From contig NZ_LR882035.1 in NCBI RefSeq assembly GCF_904528075.1, positions 1,860,001 through 1,924,000 of the forward strand: a DNA stretch of 64,000 bases. Direction: 5' to 3'. Shown here in pieces: positions 16,429 to 25,777 of this stretch. The DNA is from Agreia sp. COWG. Its GTDB lineage: Bacteria > Actinomycetota > Actinomycetes > Actinomycetales > Microbacteriaceae. Position numbers and translations under genes: made by a program. Below the pieces are notes generated by a model. It ran no database searches, was not told the origin of the DNA, and saw only the letters and a list, made by a program, of their open reading frames with translations. How positions within the stretch are numbered: the first letter of the stretch is position 1; every line of letters begins with the position of its first letter.

Positions 16429-17517
16429 GTGACCCAGACCTCTCTGTTCAGCCCCATGACCATCCGAGACGTAGAGATCCGCAACCGCATCTGGGTCGCT
16501 CCCATGTGCCAGTACTCGGCCGACGACGAAGACGGGATGTCGACGGACTGGCACCTCGTGCACCTCGGCGCGTTCGCCCAGGGCGGCGCGGGCCTGATCG
16601 TGACCGAGGCGACCGCGGTGAGCCCCGAGGGGCGCATCTCACCGCAAGACCTCGGCATCTGGAACGACGAGCAGGCCGCCGGGTTCAGCCGTATCACCAG
16701 TTTCCTCCGTGGACTCGGCGCGACGTCGGGCATCCAACTCGCCCATGCCGGTCGCAAAGCCTCCACCTTCCGGCCTTGGGCGTCCGAGAAGGGCTCGGTA
16801 GCACCGGATGCCGGGGGCTGGCCCACCGTCGCCCCCTCGGCCATCGCATTCCCCGGCTACGCGACGCCCGCGCAGCTCGAGCCCGACGAGATCGAGGCGA
16901 TCGTCGGCGACTTCGCGGCGGCAGCTCGACGCGCGGTCGACGCCGGGTTCGACGTGCTCGAGATCCACGCCGCTCACGGCTACCTGGTGCACCAGTTCCT
17001 GTCTCCGCTCAGCAACACCCGCACCGACTCCTACGGCGGCAGCCTGCAGAACAGGGCGCGGCTTCTTCTCGACATCGTGCGCGCGGTGCGCGCGACGGTC
17101 GCAGACGGGGTGCCCCTTCTCGTGCGCTTCTCGGCGACAGACTGGGCCGACGGCGGCTGGGACGAGGCGCAGACCGCCGTCGTGGCCGGCTGGGCGCGCG
17201 AGGCAGGCGCCGACGTGTTCGACATCTCGAGCGGCGGCAATGTGACGGGCGTGAGCATCCCCGTGGGCGCCGGCTACCAGGTGCCGCTCGCCGAGTTCGT
17301 GCGCAGCGAGGCAGAGGTCCCCGTGATCGCCGTCGGCCTCATCACCTCGCCGCAGCAGGCGGCCGAGGTCATCGACTCCGGTCGGGCCGACGCCGTGATG
17401 CTCGGCCGCGAGATGCTCCGCCATCCGCACTTCGTTCTGCGGGCCGCCCACGAACTGGGCGTCGAGCTCGACTACTGGCCAGCGCAATACGTTCGAGCGC
17501 AGTGGCCGACGAGTTGA
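16429..17517 (+). CDS. NADH:flavin oxidoreductase, old yellow enzyme family (YqjM-like)
   Basis: A 362-residue FMN-dependent ene-reductase. 'RNRIWVAPMCQYSA' near the start carries the Cys of the thermophilic-like (YqjM) class. 'HAGRKAS' and 'EIHAAHGYLVHQFLSPLSN' hold the substrate-binding His residues. It reduces activated C=C bonds of unknown electrophiles with NAD(P)H. GTG 16429 is chosen because AAGGA lies 6 nt upstream; the start at 16393 has no Shine-Dalgarno sequence. It converges with the CNNM gene 13 bp later. Confidence 0.9.
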   Translation: MTQTSLFSPMTIRDVEIRNRIWVAPMCQYSADDEDGMSTDWHLVHLGAFAQGGAGLIVTEATAVSPEGRISPQDLGIWNDEQAAGFSRITSFLRGLGATSGIQLAHAGRKASTFRPWASEKGSVAPDAGGWPTVAPSAIAFPGYATPAQLEPDEIEAIVGDFAAAARRAVDAGFDVLEIHAAHGYLVHQFLSPLSNTRTDSYGGSLQNRARLLLDIVRAVRATVADGVPLLVRFSATDWADGGWDEAQTAVVAGWAREAGADVFDISSGGNVTGVSIPVGAGYQVPLAEFVRSEAEVPVIAVGLITSPQQAAEVIDSGRADAVMLGREMLRHPHFVLRAAHELGVELDYWPAQYVRAQWPTS

Positions 17518-17530
17518 TCGGGACGGCCGC

Positions 17531-18568
17531 TCAGATACGCCTCGTCGCGTCCTGAACCTCGCCGACGAGCTCCTCGATGATGTCCTCGAGAAAGAGCACA
17601 CCCGTCGTCAGTCCGGACTCCGAGAAGGTGCGGGCGAGGTGCGCGTTCGTCCGGCGCATGCTGGCCAGCGCGTCCTCCAGCTCCGTTCCCTCGTACATGG
17701 AGACGAGCTGGCGGATCCGCTTCGCGGGTACGGGCCTGTCGACCTGCTCACCATCGAGGTCGAGCACATCTTTCAGATGCAGATACCCATCGGGGCGGCC
17801 TTCCTCGTCCACCACGATGTAGCGCGAGAATCCATGCTTCGCCACGGCGTGCTCGATCTCGGCCGGGGTCACATGATCAGAGAGACTCACGAGCGACGAG
17901 AGCGGCACGGCCACATCTTTCACGGTCTTCGACGTGAACTCGAAGGCTGCGGTGAGGGCGCCCGTGCGGTCGCTCAGCACACCCTCTCGGGTCGATTGCG
18001 ACACGATGGTCGACACCTCGTCGAGGGTGAAGGCGCTCGCCGCCTCGTCTTTCGGCTCGACGCCGAAGAGCCGCAAGATGCCGTTGGCCGTCGAGTTCAG
18101 GGCCACGATCACGAAACGGAAGATGCGCGCGATCCAGACGAGCGGCGGCGCGAGCAGCAGAACGGCGCGATCGGGCAGCGAGAACGAGAGGTTCTTCGGA
18201 ACCATCTCTCCGAAGACCACGTGCAAGAACGAGACCACTAACAGCGCGATCACGAACGCGATCGTGCCGATCACTTCTTCGGGAAGGCCGGTGAGCGCCA
18301 GGGGCAGCTCGAGCAGGTGGTGAATGGCGGGCTCGGACACGTTGAGGATCAGCAGCGAGCACACCGTGATGCCCAGCTGGCACATGGCCAGCATGAGCGT
18401 GGCGTTCTCCATTGCCCACAGCGCCGTCTTCGCGCTCTGCTTTCCCTGCTCAGCGAGCGGCTCGATCTGCGAGCGGCGAGCGGAGATCACGGCGAACTCC
18501 GCGCCGACGAAGAAGGCGTTCGCACCGAGCAGTACGACAAGCCAGACGATACCCATCCAATCAGCCAC
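17531..18568 (-). CDS. CNNM/hemolysin-C family protein (DUF21 plus CBS), short form
   Basis: A 345-residue membrane protein. The DUF21/CNNM transmembrane domain (residues ~1-180) begins 'MGIVWLVVLLGANAFFVGAEF' minus its first residues, and a CBS pair follows (~200-335, 'RYIVVDEEGRPDGYLHLKD'). The C-terminal CorC_HlyC domain of its neighbour is missing. Family members are linked to Mg2+/Co2+ efflux or homeostasis. GTG 18568 has a GAGGTGAG Shine-Dalgarno sequence and overlaps the upstream paralogue by 8 bp, so the two are cotranscribed. Confidence 0.88.
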   Translation of the reverse strand: MADWMGIVWLVVLLGANAFFVGAEFAVISARRSQIEPLAEQGKQSAKTALWAMENATLMLAMCQLGITVCSLLILNVSEPAIHHLLELPLALTGLPEEVIGTIAFVIALLVVSFLHVVFGEMVPKNLSFSLPDRAVLLLAPPLVWIARIFRFVIVALNSTANGILRLFGVEPKDEAASAFTLDEVSTIVSQSTREGVLSDRTGALTAAFEFTSKTVKDVAVPLSSLVSLSDHVTPAEIEHAVAKHGFSRYIVVDEEGRPDGYLHLKDVLDLDGEQVDRPVPAKRIRQLVSMYEGTELEDALASMRRTNAHLARTFSESGLTTGVLFLEDIIEELVGEVQDATRRI

Positions 18569-19979
18569 GGTCGCTCACCTCGTTCGTCGTCTCGTTGTTC
18601 TCGGCTGCGCTGTTCGTGGCCGCGCTGACCTTCGCCGGGTCGACCTCGTGCTGCGCCACGGCCGTCGGGGGTGCCGCGTCTTCCGTCACGGCCGGGGTGA
18701 ACCGGATGCGGTCGATGCGCCGACCCTCGAGGCGAACCACCGCGAGCTGCCCCGTCGGGAGCTCCACCGTGTCGCCCACGGCGGGGAGGCGTCCGAGTTG
18801 GCTCATCATGTACCCCGCCACGGTCTCATAGGGCCCGTCGTCGGGAACGCTGATGCCGGCGCGATCAGCGAGCTCGTCTGGCCGCAGTATCCCCGGGAAG
18901 GAGACGGAGTTCAGCGTCTTGACGACGCCGGCCCGCGAACGGTCGTGCTCGTCGTCGAGCTCACCAACCAGTTCCTCGACCAGGTCTTCCAAGGTGACGA
19001 CTCCCGCGGTTCCGCCGTATTCGTCGACCACGATGGCCATCTGGTAGCCGCGCCCGCGCAGCTCGCCGAGAAGAGAGTCGAGCTTCATGGTCTCGGGCAC
19101 CCTGATGACATCGGAGGCGAGAGCCGCCGCGGGCACGTCGGCGCGACGTGCGCGAGGAACCGAGACGGCCTGCTTGACGTGCACCACGCCCACGATGTCG
19201 TCGATGTCGTCATCGAGCACCGGAAAACGACTATGGCCGGTCGATCGGCTGAGCGCGATCACGTCGTCGGCACTGTCCGTGCGCTTGACACTGGCGATGC
19301 GTGGGCGGGGCGTCATCGCATCTGACGCGTCGTGGCCCGCGAACAGCAGCGTGCGATTCAGCAGCGTCGCAGTGTCGACATCGAGGCTGCCCTGCAGCGC
19401 CGAACGACGTACCAGCGACGAGAGCTCCTCGGCCGTGCGAGCCCCGGACAGCTCCTCTTTGGGCTCGATCCCGATGGCCCGCAGCAGCCCGTTCGCACTG
19501 TTGTTCAAGAGACTGACCGCCGGTTTGAACACCATGGTGAAAAGACTCTGGAACGGAATGACCAGCTTCGCGGTCTGCAGCGGAAGCGCGAGGGCGAAGC
19601 TCTTCGGAACGAGCTCGCCCACGATCATGGACAGCAGCGTGGCGAAGACGATCGCCACCGTCGCCGAGATGCCGGGCACGATGGCCTCGGGAATGCCGAC
19701 TCCGGCCAGCGGCGCCCGAAGCAGGTTGGAGATCGCGGGCTCCATCGTGTACCCCGTGAGCAGCGTCGTGAGGGTGATGCCCAATTGCGCGCTCGAAAGG
19801 TGAGTCGACGTGATCTTCAACGCGGAGATCGTGGAGCCAAGGCCGGTGTCGCCGCGATCCCTGCGAGCCTCGAGATCGTTTCGATCGAGGTTGACCAGCG
19901 CGAACTCGCTGGCCACGAAGATGCCCGTACCGAGGGTGAGGATCACCCCCACGCCGAACATGAGCCAGTCAGACAGCAT
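18561..19979 (-). CDS. CNNM/hemolysin-C family protein (DUF21, CBS, CorC)
   Basis: A 472-residue paralogue of the next gene with the full architecture: DUF21 membrane domain (~1-195), CBS pair (~210-345, '[20 protein letters not shown]') and a CorC_HlyC domain (~360-430, '[16 protein letters not shown]'). An acidic/Ala-rich tail follows. It is probably involved in divalent cation handling at the membrane. ATG 19979 lies about 64 nt after the expected start of the TATACT promoter at 20050. The paired long and short paralogues may form a hetero-oligomer. Confidence 0.88.
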   Translation of the reverse strand: MLSDWLMFGVGVILTLGTGIFVASEFALVNLDRNDLEARRDRGDTGLGSTISALKITSTHLSSAQLGITLTTLLTGYTMEPAISNLLRAPLAGVGIPEAIVPGISATVAIVFATLLSMIVGELVPKSFALALPLQTAKLVIPFQSLFTMVFKPAVSLLNNSANGLLRAIGIEPKEELSGARTAEELSSLVRRSALQGSLDVDTATLLNRTLLFAGHDASDAMTPRPRIASVKRTDSADDVIALSRSTGHSRFPVLDDDIDDIVGVVHVKQAVSVPRARRADVPAAALASDVIRVPETMKLDSLLGELRGRGYQMAIVVDEYGGTAGVVTLEDLVEELVGELDDEHDRSRAGVVKTLNSVSFPGILRPDELADRAGISVPDDGPYETVAGYMMSQLGRLPAVGDTVELPTGQLAVVRLEGRRIDRIRFTPAVTEDAAPPTAVAQHEVDPAKVSAATNSAAENNETTNEVSDRG

Positions 19980-20049
19980 GAAGGCCGCCGGTCATTGCTT
20001 GCGAGAAGAAGGAAATATGGCCTGAGGGAGGGTCGTCCATTGTCCCGCC

Positions 20050-20055
20050 AGTATA
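20050..20055 (-). promoter_or_regulatory. -10 hexamer of the CNNM gene pair
   Basis: TATACT on the minus strand, 16 bp past the guaB1 stop codon. It implies a leader of about 60 nt for the gene at 19979. Confidence 0.45.
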
Positions 20056-20070
20056 CCGGCCGGTCGGGAG

Positions 20071-21510
20071 CTACCAGCTGACGGGGAGCGCCTTGCCTTC
20101 TTCGTAACCGGCCGCAGACTGGATGCCCACCAGGGCTCGATCGTGGAACTCGGCCACATCGGATGCTCCGGCGTAGGTGAACGAGCTGCGCACGCCGGAG
20201 GTGATCATGTCGAGCAGGTCCTCGACCGAAGGCCGCAGCGGGTCGAGGTAGATCTTCGACGACGAGATCCCCTCGGCGAACAGCGTCTTGCGCGCGAGCT
20301 CGTAGGCATCCAGTTTGCCGAACCGGTCTTTGACCGCCTTCGTCGAGGCCATGCCCCAGCTCTCTTTGTACAGTCGTCCCGTCGCGTCTGTATTCAACGT
20401 GCCCGGTGCCTCGATGGTGCCCGCGAACCACGAGCCGATCATGACCGAGGAGGCGCCAGCGGCGAGGGCGAGCGCCACGTCGCGCGGGTAGCGCACTCCC
20501 CCGTCGGCCCACACGTGGGCGCCGAGGGCGCGAGCCGCCTCTGCGGTCTCCAGCACGGCGGAGAACTGCGGCCGGCCGACCGCGGTCATCATGCGCGTCG
20601 TGCACATGGCTCCCGGACCGACGCCCACCTTGAGGATGGTTGCCCCCGCACCCACGAGGTCGCCGACCGCCTCGGCGGTGACCACGTTGCCGGCGACGAT
20701 GGGCAGTCCCAGATCGAGCGCGGCCACGGCCTCGATGGCCCGCAGCATGCCCTCCTGGTGTCCGTGCGCCGTATCGATCACGAGAACGTCGACGCCGGCC
20801 GACGCCAGGGCGCGAGCCTTGGATGCGACGTCGCCGTTGATGCCGACGGCTGCGGCGACCCGAAGCCGGCCGTGCGCATCCAGGGCGGGCATGTACAGGG
20901 TGGAGCGCAGCGCACTCGTGCGACTCAGGGTGCCGATGACCGCGCCGTGGCGCATGACCGGAGCGAAGTCGAGGCCCGCCTCCGCCATGGCGTCGAACGC
21001 CTCACGGGGCGAGTCGATGTCGTCAGCGGAGAGGGCCGTCAGCGGGCCGTGCAGAAGGTCGCCGAGAAGCGCGTCGGGAAGGGCCGAGGCGAGTCTCGAG
21101 GCGGCGATGCAGCCGAGATAAGAACCGGACGAGTCGTGGATGACGATGCCGTGGCCTTCGACGGCGGGAACCTGCAGAAGGGCGTCGGCCACCGTGTCCT
21201 GCGGTGCGAAGTCGAAGGGGGTGTCGAACGCGACGGGCTGAGCCTTCACCCAGCGGATCGCGGCGTCGAGGTCTTGCAGGTGCATGTCTTGGGGAAGCAC
21301 CCCGAGGCCTCCACGGCGAGCCAGGCTGGCCGAGATACGCGGGCCCGTGACGGAGTTCATGTTGGCGCTCACGATCGGAATCGTGGCTCCCGTTCCGTCG
21401 CCCGGCGCGAGCGAGACGTCGAGCCTGCTGGTGATGTTCGACCGGCTGGGCACCAGGAAGACGTCGGAATAGGTCAGGTCGTGGCTCGCCGTGGCGTGAT
21501 AGAACTCCAT
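20071..21510 (-). CDS. guaB1: GuaB1 family IMP dehydrogenase-related protein (GMP reductase type)
   Basis: A 479-residue IMPDH/GMPR-barrel protein with a CBS pair (residues ~95-205). The barrel carries 'VLVIDTAHGHQEG', 'IVAGNVVTAE' and the catalytic Cys loop 'VGVGPGAMCTTRMM' near residue 300. Actinobacterial GuaB1 proteins have been shown to act as GMP reductases in purine salvage rather than as IMP dehydrogenases. ATG 21510 follows TACCGT by 7 nt. The frame continues upstream, antisense to kgd, for 3 kb without a stop, but that part is not protein-like. It is divergent from kgd. Confidence 0.9.
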   Translation of the reverse strand: MEFYHATASHDLTYSDVFLVPSRSNITSRLDVSLAPGDGTGATIPIVSANMNSVTGPRISASLARRGGLGVLPQDMHLQDLDAAIRWVKAQPVAFDTPFDFAPQDTVADALLQVPAVEGHGIVIHDSSGSYLGCIAASRLASALPDALLGDLLHGPLTALSADDIDSPREAFDAMAEAGLDFAPVMRHGAVIGTLSRTSALRSTLYMPALDAHGRLRVAAAVGINGDVASKARALASAGVDVLVIDTAHGHQEGMLRAIEAVAALDLGLPIVAGNVVTAEAVGDLVGAGATILKVGVGPGAMCTTRMMTAVGRPQFSAVLETAEAARALGAHVWADGGVRYPRDVALALAAGASSVMIGSWFAGTIEAPGTLNTDATGRLYKESWGMASTKAVKDRFGKLDAYELARKTLFAEGISSSKIYLDPLRPSVEDLLDMITSGVRSSFTYAGASDVAEFHDRALVGIQSAAGYEEGKALPVSW

Positions 21511-21517
21511 GCCGTCA

Positions 21518-21523
21518 ACGGTA
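21518..21523 (-). promoter_or_regulatory. -10 hexamer of guaB1 (leaderless type)
   Basis: TACCGT on the minus strand, 7 nt before ATG 21510. Confidence 0.4.
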
Positions 21524-21579
21524 GTCGCTTCCAGCACTCGGCAGCCGGTGCGCCTGGTGTCCGTGCAAGCTGAGGGAGT

Positions 21580-21585
21580 TAGGCT
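21580..21585 (+). promoter_or_regulatory. -10 hexamer of kgd
   Basis: TAGGCT. A start near 21592 would give a leader of about 20 nt to ATG 21613 or about 50 nt to TTG 21643. Confidence 0.45.
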
Positions 21586-21612
21586 TGCTCTGATCATTAA
21601 TGGCGATTTTCT

Positions 21613-24600
21613 ATGCGCAACGAAGAGAGTGGGCGATCGGGCTTGACTAGCCAAACGACCGGAGTGGAAAACGACGAAGGTTCGTCGGAGTTCGGAGCCA
21701 ACGAGTGGCTCGTCGAGGAGCTGTACGAGCAGTTCACCATCGACAAGAAGTCGGTCGACGAGTCGTGGTGGCCGATCCTCGAGAGCTATCACGGAATGGT
21801 CATCGCCAAGGCCGGCGGAGCACCCGCAGAGGCCGGGACCACCGACGCAGAGGTCTCCCCGCCCGCGCAAGGCGAGTCGGCCCAGGTAGCTGAGGCATCC
21901 GGTGCCACAGCAACACCCACATCGCCCGTCGCAACGGTGTCGACCGAGGCACCTTCGGGAGCGTCGGTCGCCGACCAGCGTGAATCGCAGCCGGCGGCCC
22001 GCACCACGAGCGTGCAGGCACGCCAGGCGCCCATCCCGGCTGAGGCCCCGGTCTCGGCCGCGAAAGCTGCCGAAGACGAGGCCGAGAAAGACGTCGTCAC
22101 ACCCCTTCGCGGCATGGCGAAGACCTTGGCCACCAATATGGATGCCAGCCTCACCGTTCCGACGGCCACCAGCGTCCGGTCCATTCCGGCGAAGCTGCTG
22201 ATCGACAACCGCATCGTGATCAACTCCAACCTCAAGCGCAGCCGCGGCGGCAAGGTATCGTTCACCCACATCATCGGCTGGGCCCTCGTGCAGGCGCTGA
22301 AGGAGTTCCGCAGCCAGAACGTCTACTACGACGAGGTCGACGGCAAGCCTTCCGTCGTCTCGCCGGCGCACGTCGGCCTCGGCATCGCCATCGACATCCC
22401 AAAGCCCGACGGCACGCGAGCACTGCTCGTACCCGGCATCAAGCGCGCAGACACGATGGGTTTCAACGAGTTTCTGGGGGCCTACGAAGAGCTGGTCAGC
22501 CGTGCCAGGGCGAACAAGCTCACCGCCTCCGACTTTCAGGGCACCACGCTCTCGCTGACCAACCCCGGCGGAATCGGAACCGTCCACTCCGTTCCGAGGC
22601 TCATGAAGGGCCAGGGCTGCATCATCGGTGCCGGCGCTCTCGAGTATCCGGCCGAGTTCCAGGGAACGAGCCCCAAGACCCTGAACGACCTGGGCATCGG
22701 CAAGATCATCACGCTCACGAGCACCTACGACCACAGGGTGATCCAGGGTGCCGGATCGGGCGAGTTCCTCCGCAAGGTGCACGAGCTGTTGATCGGCGAG
22801 CGCAACTTCTACGAGAACATCTTCGCCGAGCTGCGCATCCCCTACGCCCCCATCCACTGGGCGCCCGACATCAGCGTCGACCTGTCCGACGCCGTCGACA
22901 AGACGGCCCGCGTTCAAGAGCTGATCAACGCGTTCCGCGTTCGTGGGCACCTGATGGCCGACATCGATCCTCTCGAGTACCGCCAGCGCACGCACCCCGA
23001 CCTCGATATCGCGAACCACGGGCTCACTCTGTGGGATCTCGATCGCGAGTTCGTGACCGGGGAATTCGGCGCCAAGCGCAGCTCGCTTCTGCGCGACATC
23101 CTGGGGGTGCTGCGCGACTCGTACTGCCGCAAGACAGGCATCGAGTACATGCACATCCAGGATCCGACCCAGCGCAAGTGGATCCAGGACAAGATCGAGC
23201 GTCCCTACGCCAAGCCGGGCCACGACGAACAGATGCGTATCCTCGCGAAGCTCAACGAGGCCGAGGCCTTCGAGACGTTCCTGCAGACGAAGTACGTGGG
23301 CCAGAAGCGATTCAGTCTCGAGGGCGGCGAGTCCACGATCGCCCTGCTCGATGCCATCATCCAGGGGGCTGCAGACGAGGGACTCGACGAGGTGGCCATC
23401 GGCATGGCGCACCGAGGGCGCCTGAACGTGCTGACGAACATCGCCGGCAAGACCTACGGACAGATCTTCCGCGAGTTCGAGGGCACCCAGGATCCGCGCA
23501 CGGTGCAGGGCTCGGGAGACGTCAAATACCACCTCGGCACCGAGGGCACGTTCCGGGGCAGCGACGGCACCGAGATCCCGGTGTACCTCGCCGCAAACCC
23601 GTCGCACCTCGAGGCCGCGGACGGCGTGCTCGAGGGAATCGTGCGTGCCAAGCAGGACCGCAAGGCGATCGGCACATTCTCTACGCTGCCCATCCTCATC
23701 CACGGTGACGCCGCGCTCGCAGGCCAGGGCATCGTGGTGGAGACCCTGCAGATGTCGCAGCTCCGTGGCTACCGCACCGGCGGAACCATCCACGTGAACA
23801 TCAACAACCAGGTCGGCTTCACGACGCCTCCTGGGGAGTCCCGCTCCTCGGTCTACTCGACCGACGTCGCGAAGACCATCCAGGCGCCCATCTTCCACGT
23901 GAACGGCGACGACCCAGAGTCGGTCGTCCGCGTCGCGCAGCTGGCGTTCGAATACCGTCAACAGTTCCACCGCGACGTCTTCATCGATCTGATCTGCTAC
24001 CGCCGACGCGGGCACAACGAGGGAGACGACCCCTCGATGACCCAGCCGCTCATGTACAACCTCATCGAGGCCAAGCGCAGCGTGCGCCGCCTCTACACAG
24101 AGTCGCTCGTCGGCCGCGGAGACATCACCGAAGAGGAGTACGAGGCCGCTCACCGCGACTTCCAGGATCGCCTCGAGCGGGCCTTCGCCGAGACGCACGC
24201 GGCGCAGACCTCCTCCATCCCCATCATCAAGGCAGATGGCTCGGCCGTCGCAGATCTGGAACTCCCTGAGGCGCAGCAGCGGGACAGCTCCACCGAGGAG
24301 CCCTTCTCGACCGCGGTCTCCGAGTCGACGATCCACCAGATCGGCGATGCGTTCCAGAACAAGCCTGCGGGCTTTACCGTTCATCCCAAGCTTCAGCAGT
24401 TGCTCAACAAGCGTCTCGAGATGAGCAGATCCGGCCAGATCGACTGGGCCTTCGCAGAGCTTCTCGCGTTGGGATCGCTGCTCGTCGAGGGCACGCCGGT
24501 GCGCCTCGCCGGCCAGGACACCCGCCGCGGCACCTTCGTTCAGCGCCATGCCGTGCTGCACGACAGGGAGAACGGCCAGGAATGGCTGCCCCTGGCGAAC

Positions 24601-25458
24601 CTGGGCGAGAACCAGGCTCGGTTCTGGATCTACGACTCACTGCTCAGCGAATACGCGGCCATGGGCTTCGAGTACGGCTATTCCGTTGAGCGGCCCGACG
24701 CACTCGTTCTCTGGGAGGCCCAGTTCGGAGACTTCGCCAACGGCGCCCAGATCGTGATCGATGAGTTCATCTCGTCGGCCGAGCAGAAGTGGGCCCAGCG
24801 GTCGTCGCTCGTGCTCCTGCTCCCCCACGGTTACGAGGGCCAGGGTCCAGACCATTCGTCAGCCCGAATCGAGCGCTATCTGCAGCTGTGCGCCGAGAAC
24901 AACATGACGGTCGCTCGTCCGTCCACTCCGGCGTCGTACTTCCACCTGTTGCGTCGCCAGGCCTACGCGCGGCCCCGCAAGCCGCTCGTCGTCTTCACAC
25001 CGAAGGCCATGCTGCGGCTCCGCGGAGCGACGAGCGACGTTCCCGATCTCACGGGTGGCACGTTCGAGCCCGTGATCGACGACGCTCGAATCGAAAACAG
25101 GTCGGCCGTCACGAAGGTGCTGATGCACTCGGGCAAGATCCACTACGACCTGCTCAACGAGCTCCAGAAGAATCCTGATCCCACGGTGGCGCTGGTGCGC
25201 CTCGAGCAGTTCTACCCGGCGCCGATCGAACAGCTGCGCAGGGTCGTCGAGAGCTATCCGAACGCCGAGCTCGCCTGGGTGCAGGACGAGCCGGAGAACC
25301 AGGGAGCCTGGCCGTTCATCGCCGTCGAGGTCGCCCCCCACCTGGGTCGTTTCGTCACGGTCGCGTCGCGGCCCGCGGCTGCATCGCCGGCGGCCGGATC
25401 GGCCAAGCGTCATGCCGTCGAACAGGCCGATCTGATCGAGCGGGCGTTGAAGCACTGA
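21613..25458 (+). CDS. kgd: Multifunctional 2-oxoglutarate decarboxylase / dehydrogenase E1-E2
   Basis: A 1281-residue actinobacterial fusion enzyme of the TCA cycle. Order: an N-terminal helix ('GANEWLVEELYEQF', ~28-60), an Ala/Pro-rich linker (~70-160) in place of a lipoyl domain, an E2 acyltransferase core (~165-395, 'FTHIIGWALVQALKE', 'TYDHRVIQGAGSGEF'), then the ThDP-dependent E1 (~420-1281, 'AHRGRLNVLTNIAGK', 'GDAALAGQGIV', 'INNQVGFTT'). In relatives it decarboxylates 2-oxoglutarate and is inhibited by GarA. A TTG at 21643, opening 'TSQTTGVENDEG', resembles relatives' N-termini and may be the real start. Confidence 0.95.
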   Translation: MRNEESGRSGLTSQTTGVENDEGSSEFGANEWLVEELYEQFTIDKKSVDESWWPILESYHGMVIAKAGGAPAEAGTTDAEVSPPAQGESAQVAEASGATATPTSPVATVSTEAPSGASVADQRESQPAARTTSVQARQAPIPAEAPVSAAKAAEDEAEKDVVTPLRGMAKTLATNMDASLTVPTATSVRSIPAKLLIDNRIVINSNLKRSRGGKVSFTHIIGWALVQALKEFRSQNVYYDEVDGKPSVVSPAHVGLGIAIDIPKPDGTRALLVPGIKRADTMGFNEFLGAYEELVSRARANKLTASDFQGTTLSLTNPGGIGTVHSVPRLMKGQGCIIGAGALEYPAEFQGTSPKTLNDLGIGKIITLTSTYDHRVIQGAGSGEFLRKVHELLIGERNFYENIFAELRIPYAPIHWAPDISVDLSDAVDKTARVQELINAFRVRGHLMADIDPLEYRQRTHPDLDIANHGLTLWDLDREFVTGEFGAKRSSLLRDILGVLRDSYCRKTGIEYMHIQDPTQRKWIQDKIERPYAKPGHDEQMRILAKLNEAEAFETFLQTKYVGQKRFSLEGGESTIALLDAIIQGAADEGLDEVAIGMAHRGRLNVLTNIAGKTYGQIFREFEGTQDPRTVQGSGDVKYHLGTEGTFRGSDGTEIPVYLAANPSHLEAADGVLEGIVRAKQDRKAIGTFSTLPILIHGDAALAGQGIVVETLQMSQLRGYRTGGTIHVNINNQVGFTTPPGESRSSVYSTDVAKTIQAPIFHVNGDDPESVVRVAQLAFEYRQQFHRDVFIDLICYRRRGHNEGDDPSMTQPLMYNLIEAKRSVRRLYTESLVGRGDITEEEYEAAHRDFQDRLERAFAETHAAQTSSIPIIKADGSAVADLELPEAQQRDSSTEEPFSTAVSESTIHQIGDAFQNKPAGFTVHPKLQQLLNKRLEMSRSGQIDWAFAELLALGSLLVEGTPVRLAGQDTRRGTFVQRHAVLHDRENGQEWLPLANLGENQARFWIYDSLLSEYAAMGFEYGYSVERPDALVLWEAQFGDFANGAQIVIDEFISSAEQKWAQRSSLVLLLPHGYEGQGPDHSSARIERYLQLCAENNMTVARPSTPASYFHLLRRQAYARPRKPLVVFTPKAMLRLRGATSDVPDLTGGTFEPVIDDARIENRSAVTKVLMHSGKIHYDLLNELQKNPDPTVALVRLEQFYPAPIEQLRRVVESYPNAELAWVQDEPENQGAWPFIAVEVAPHLGRFVTVASRPAAASPAAGSAKRHAVEQADLIERALKH

Positions 25459-25480
25459 GCGTCTGACCAGGTTACAGACC

Positions 25481-25515
25481 AATGGCCGGCTCCCTGATCG
25501 GGGAGGCCGGCCATT
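25481..25515. terminator. Bidirectional terminator between kgd and rsrA
   Basis: AATGGCCGGC-TCCC (25481-25494), loop TGATCG, then GGGAGGCCGGCCATT (25501-25515): a stem of about 14 bp with one bulge, AT-rich at its base, lying between two convergent genes. Confidence 0.75.
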
Positions 25516-25534
25516 CGTCTTGAGCGGAAGGCCG

Positions 25535-25777
25535 CTAGTGGCTCGCCTGGATCGTTCTGATCGAGAGCAGCACCTGATCGCGCAGGTCGCCTGGGGCCGT
25601 CTCGCGGCAGGCACGCTGAACCGCCTCGGTGAGCACACGACCGACGTGGAGCTCCGACTCGCAGTCTGTGCAGCCCGCGAGATGCTCCCTGATGTCCTCG
25701 GCCTCTGCCGACTCCAGCTCGTTGTGCAGGTACTCCTCGAGCTCGGCCTTGGCCTTGTCGCAACCGCAATCGGTCAT
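25535..25777 (-). CDS. rsrA: Mycothiol-system anti-sigma-R factor, RsrA-like
   Basis: An 80-residue zinc-binding anti-sigma factor. The ZAS motif is 'EHLAGCTDC' (His32, Cys36, Cys39), and Cys4 and Cys6 at the N-terminus can supply the additional thiol ligand. In Streptomyces, disulfide formation in RsrA under thiol-oxidative stress frees SigR. Start ATG 25777 overlaps the sigR stop by ATGA, so the two are translationally coupled, the usual arrangement. Confidence 0.93.
   Translation of the reverse strand: MTDCGCDKAKAELEEYLHNELESAEAEDIREHLAGCTDCESELHVGRVLTEAVQRACRETAPGDLRDQVLLSIRTIQASH

Noticed and set aside
21511..24561. A 3-kb open frame on the minus strand extending guaB1 upstream, antisense to kgd
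   Set aside because: The extension is Arg/Val/Ala-rich with no domain, has no promoter, and follows from GC3 bias of kgd on the other strand. The real guaB1 starts at 21510 beside a -10 hexamer.
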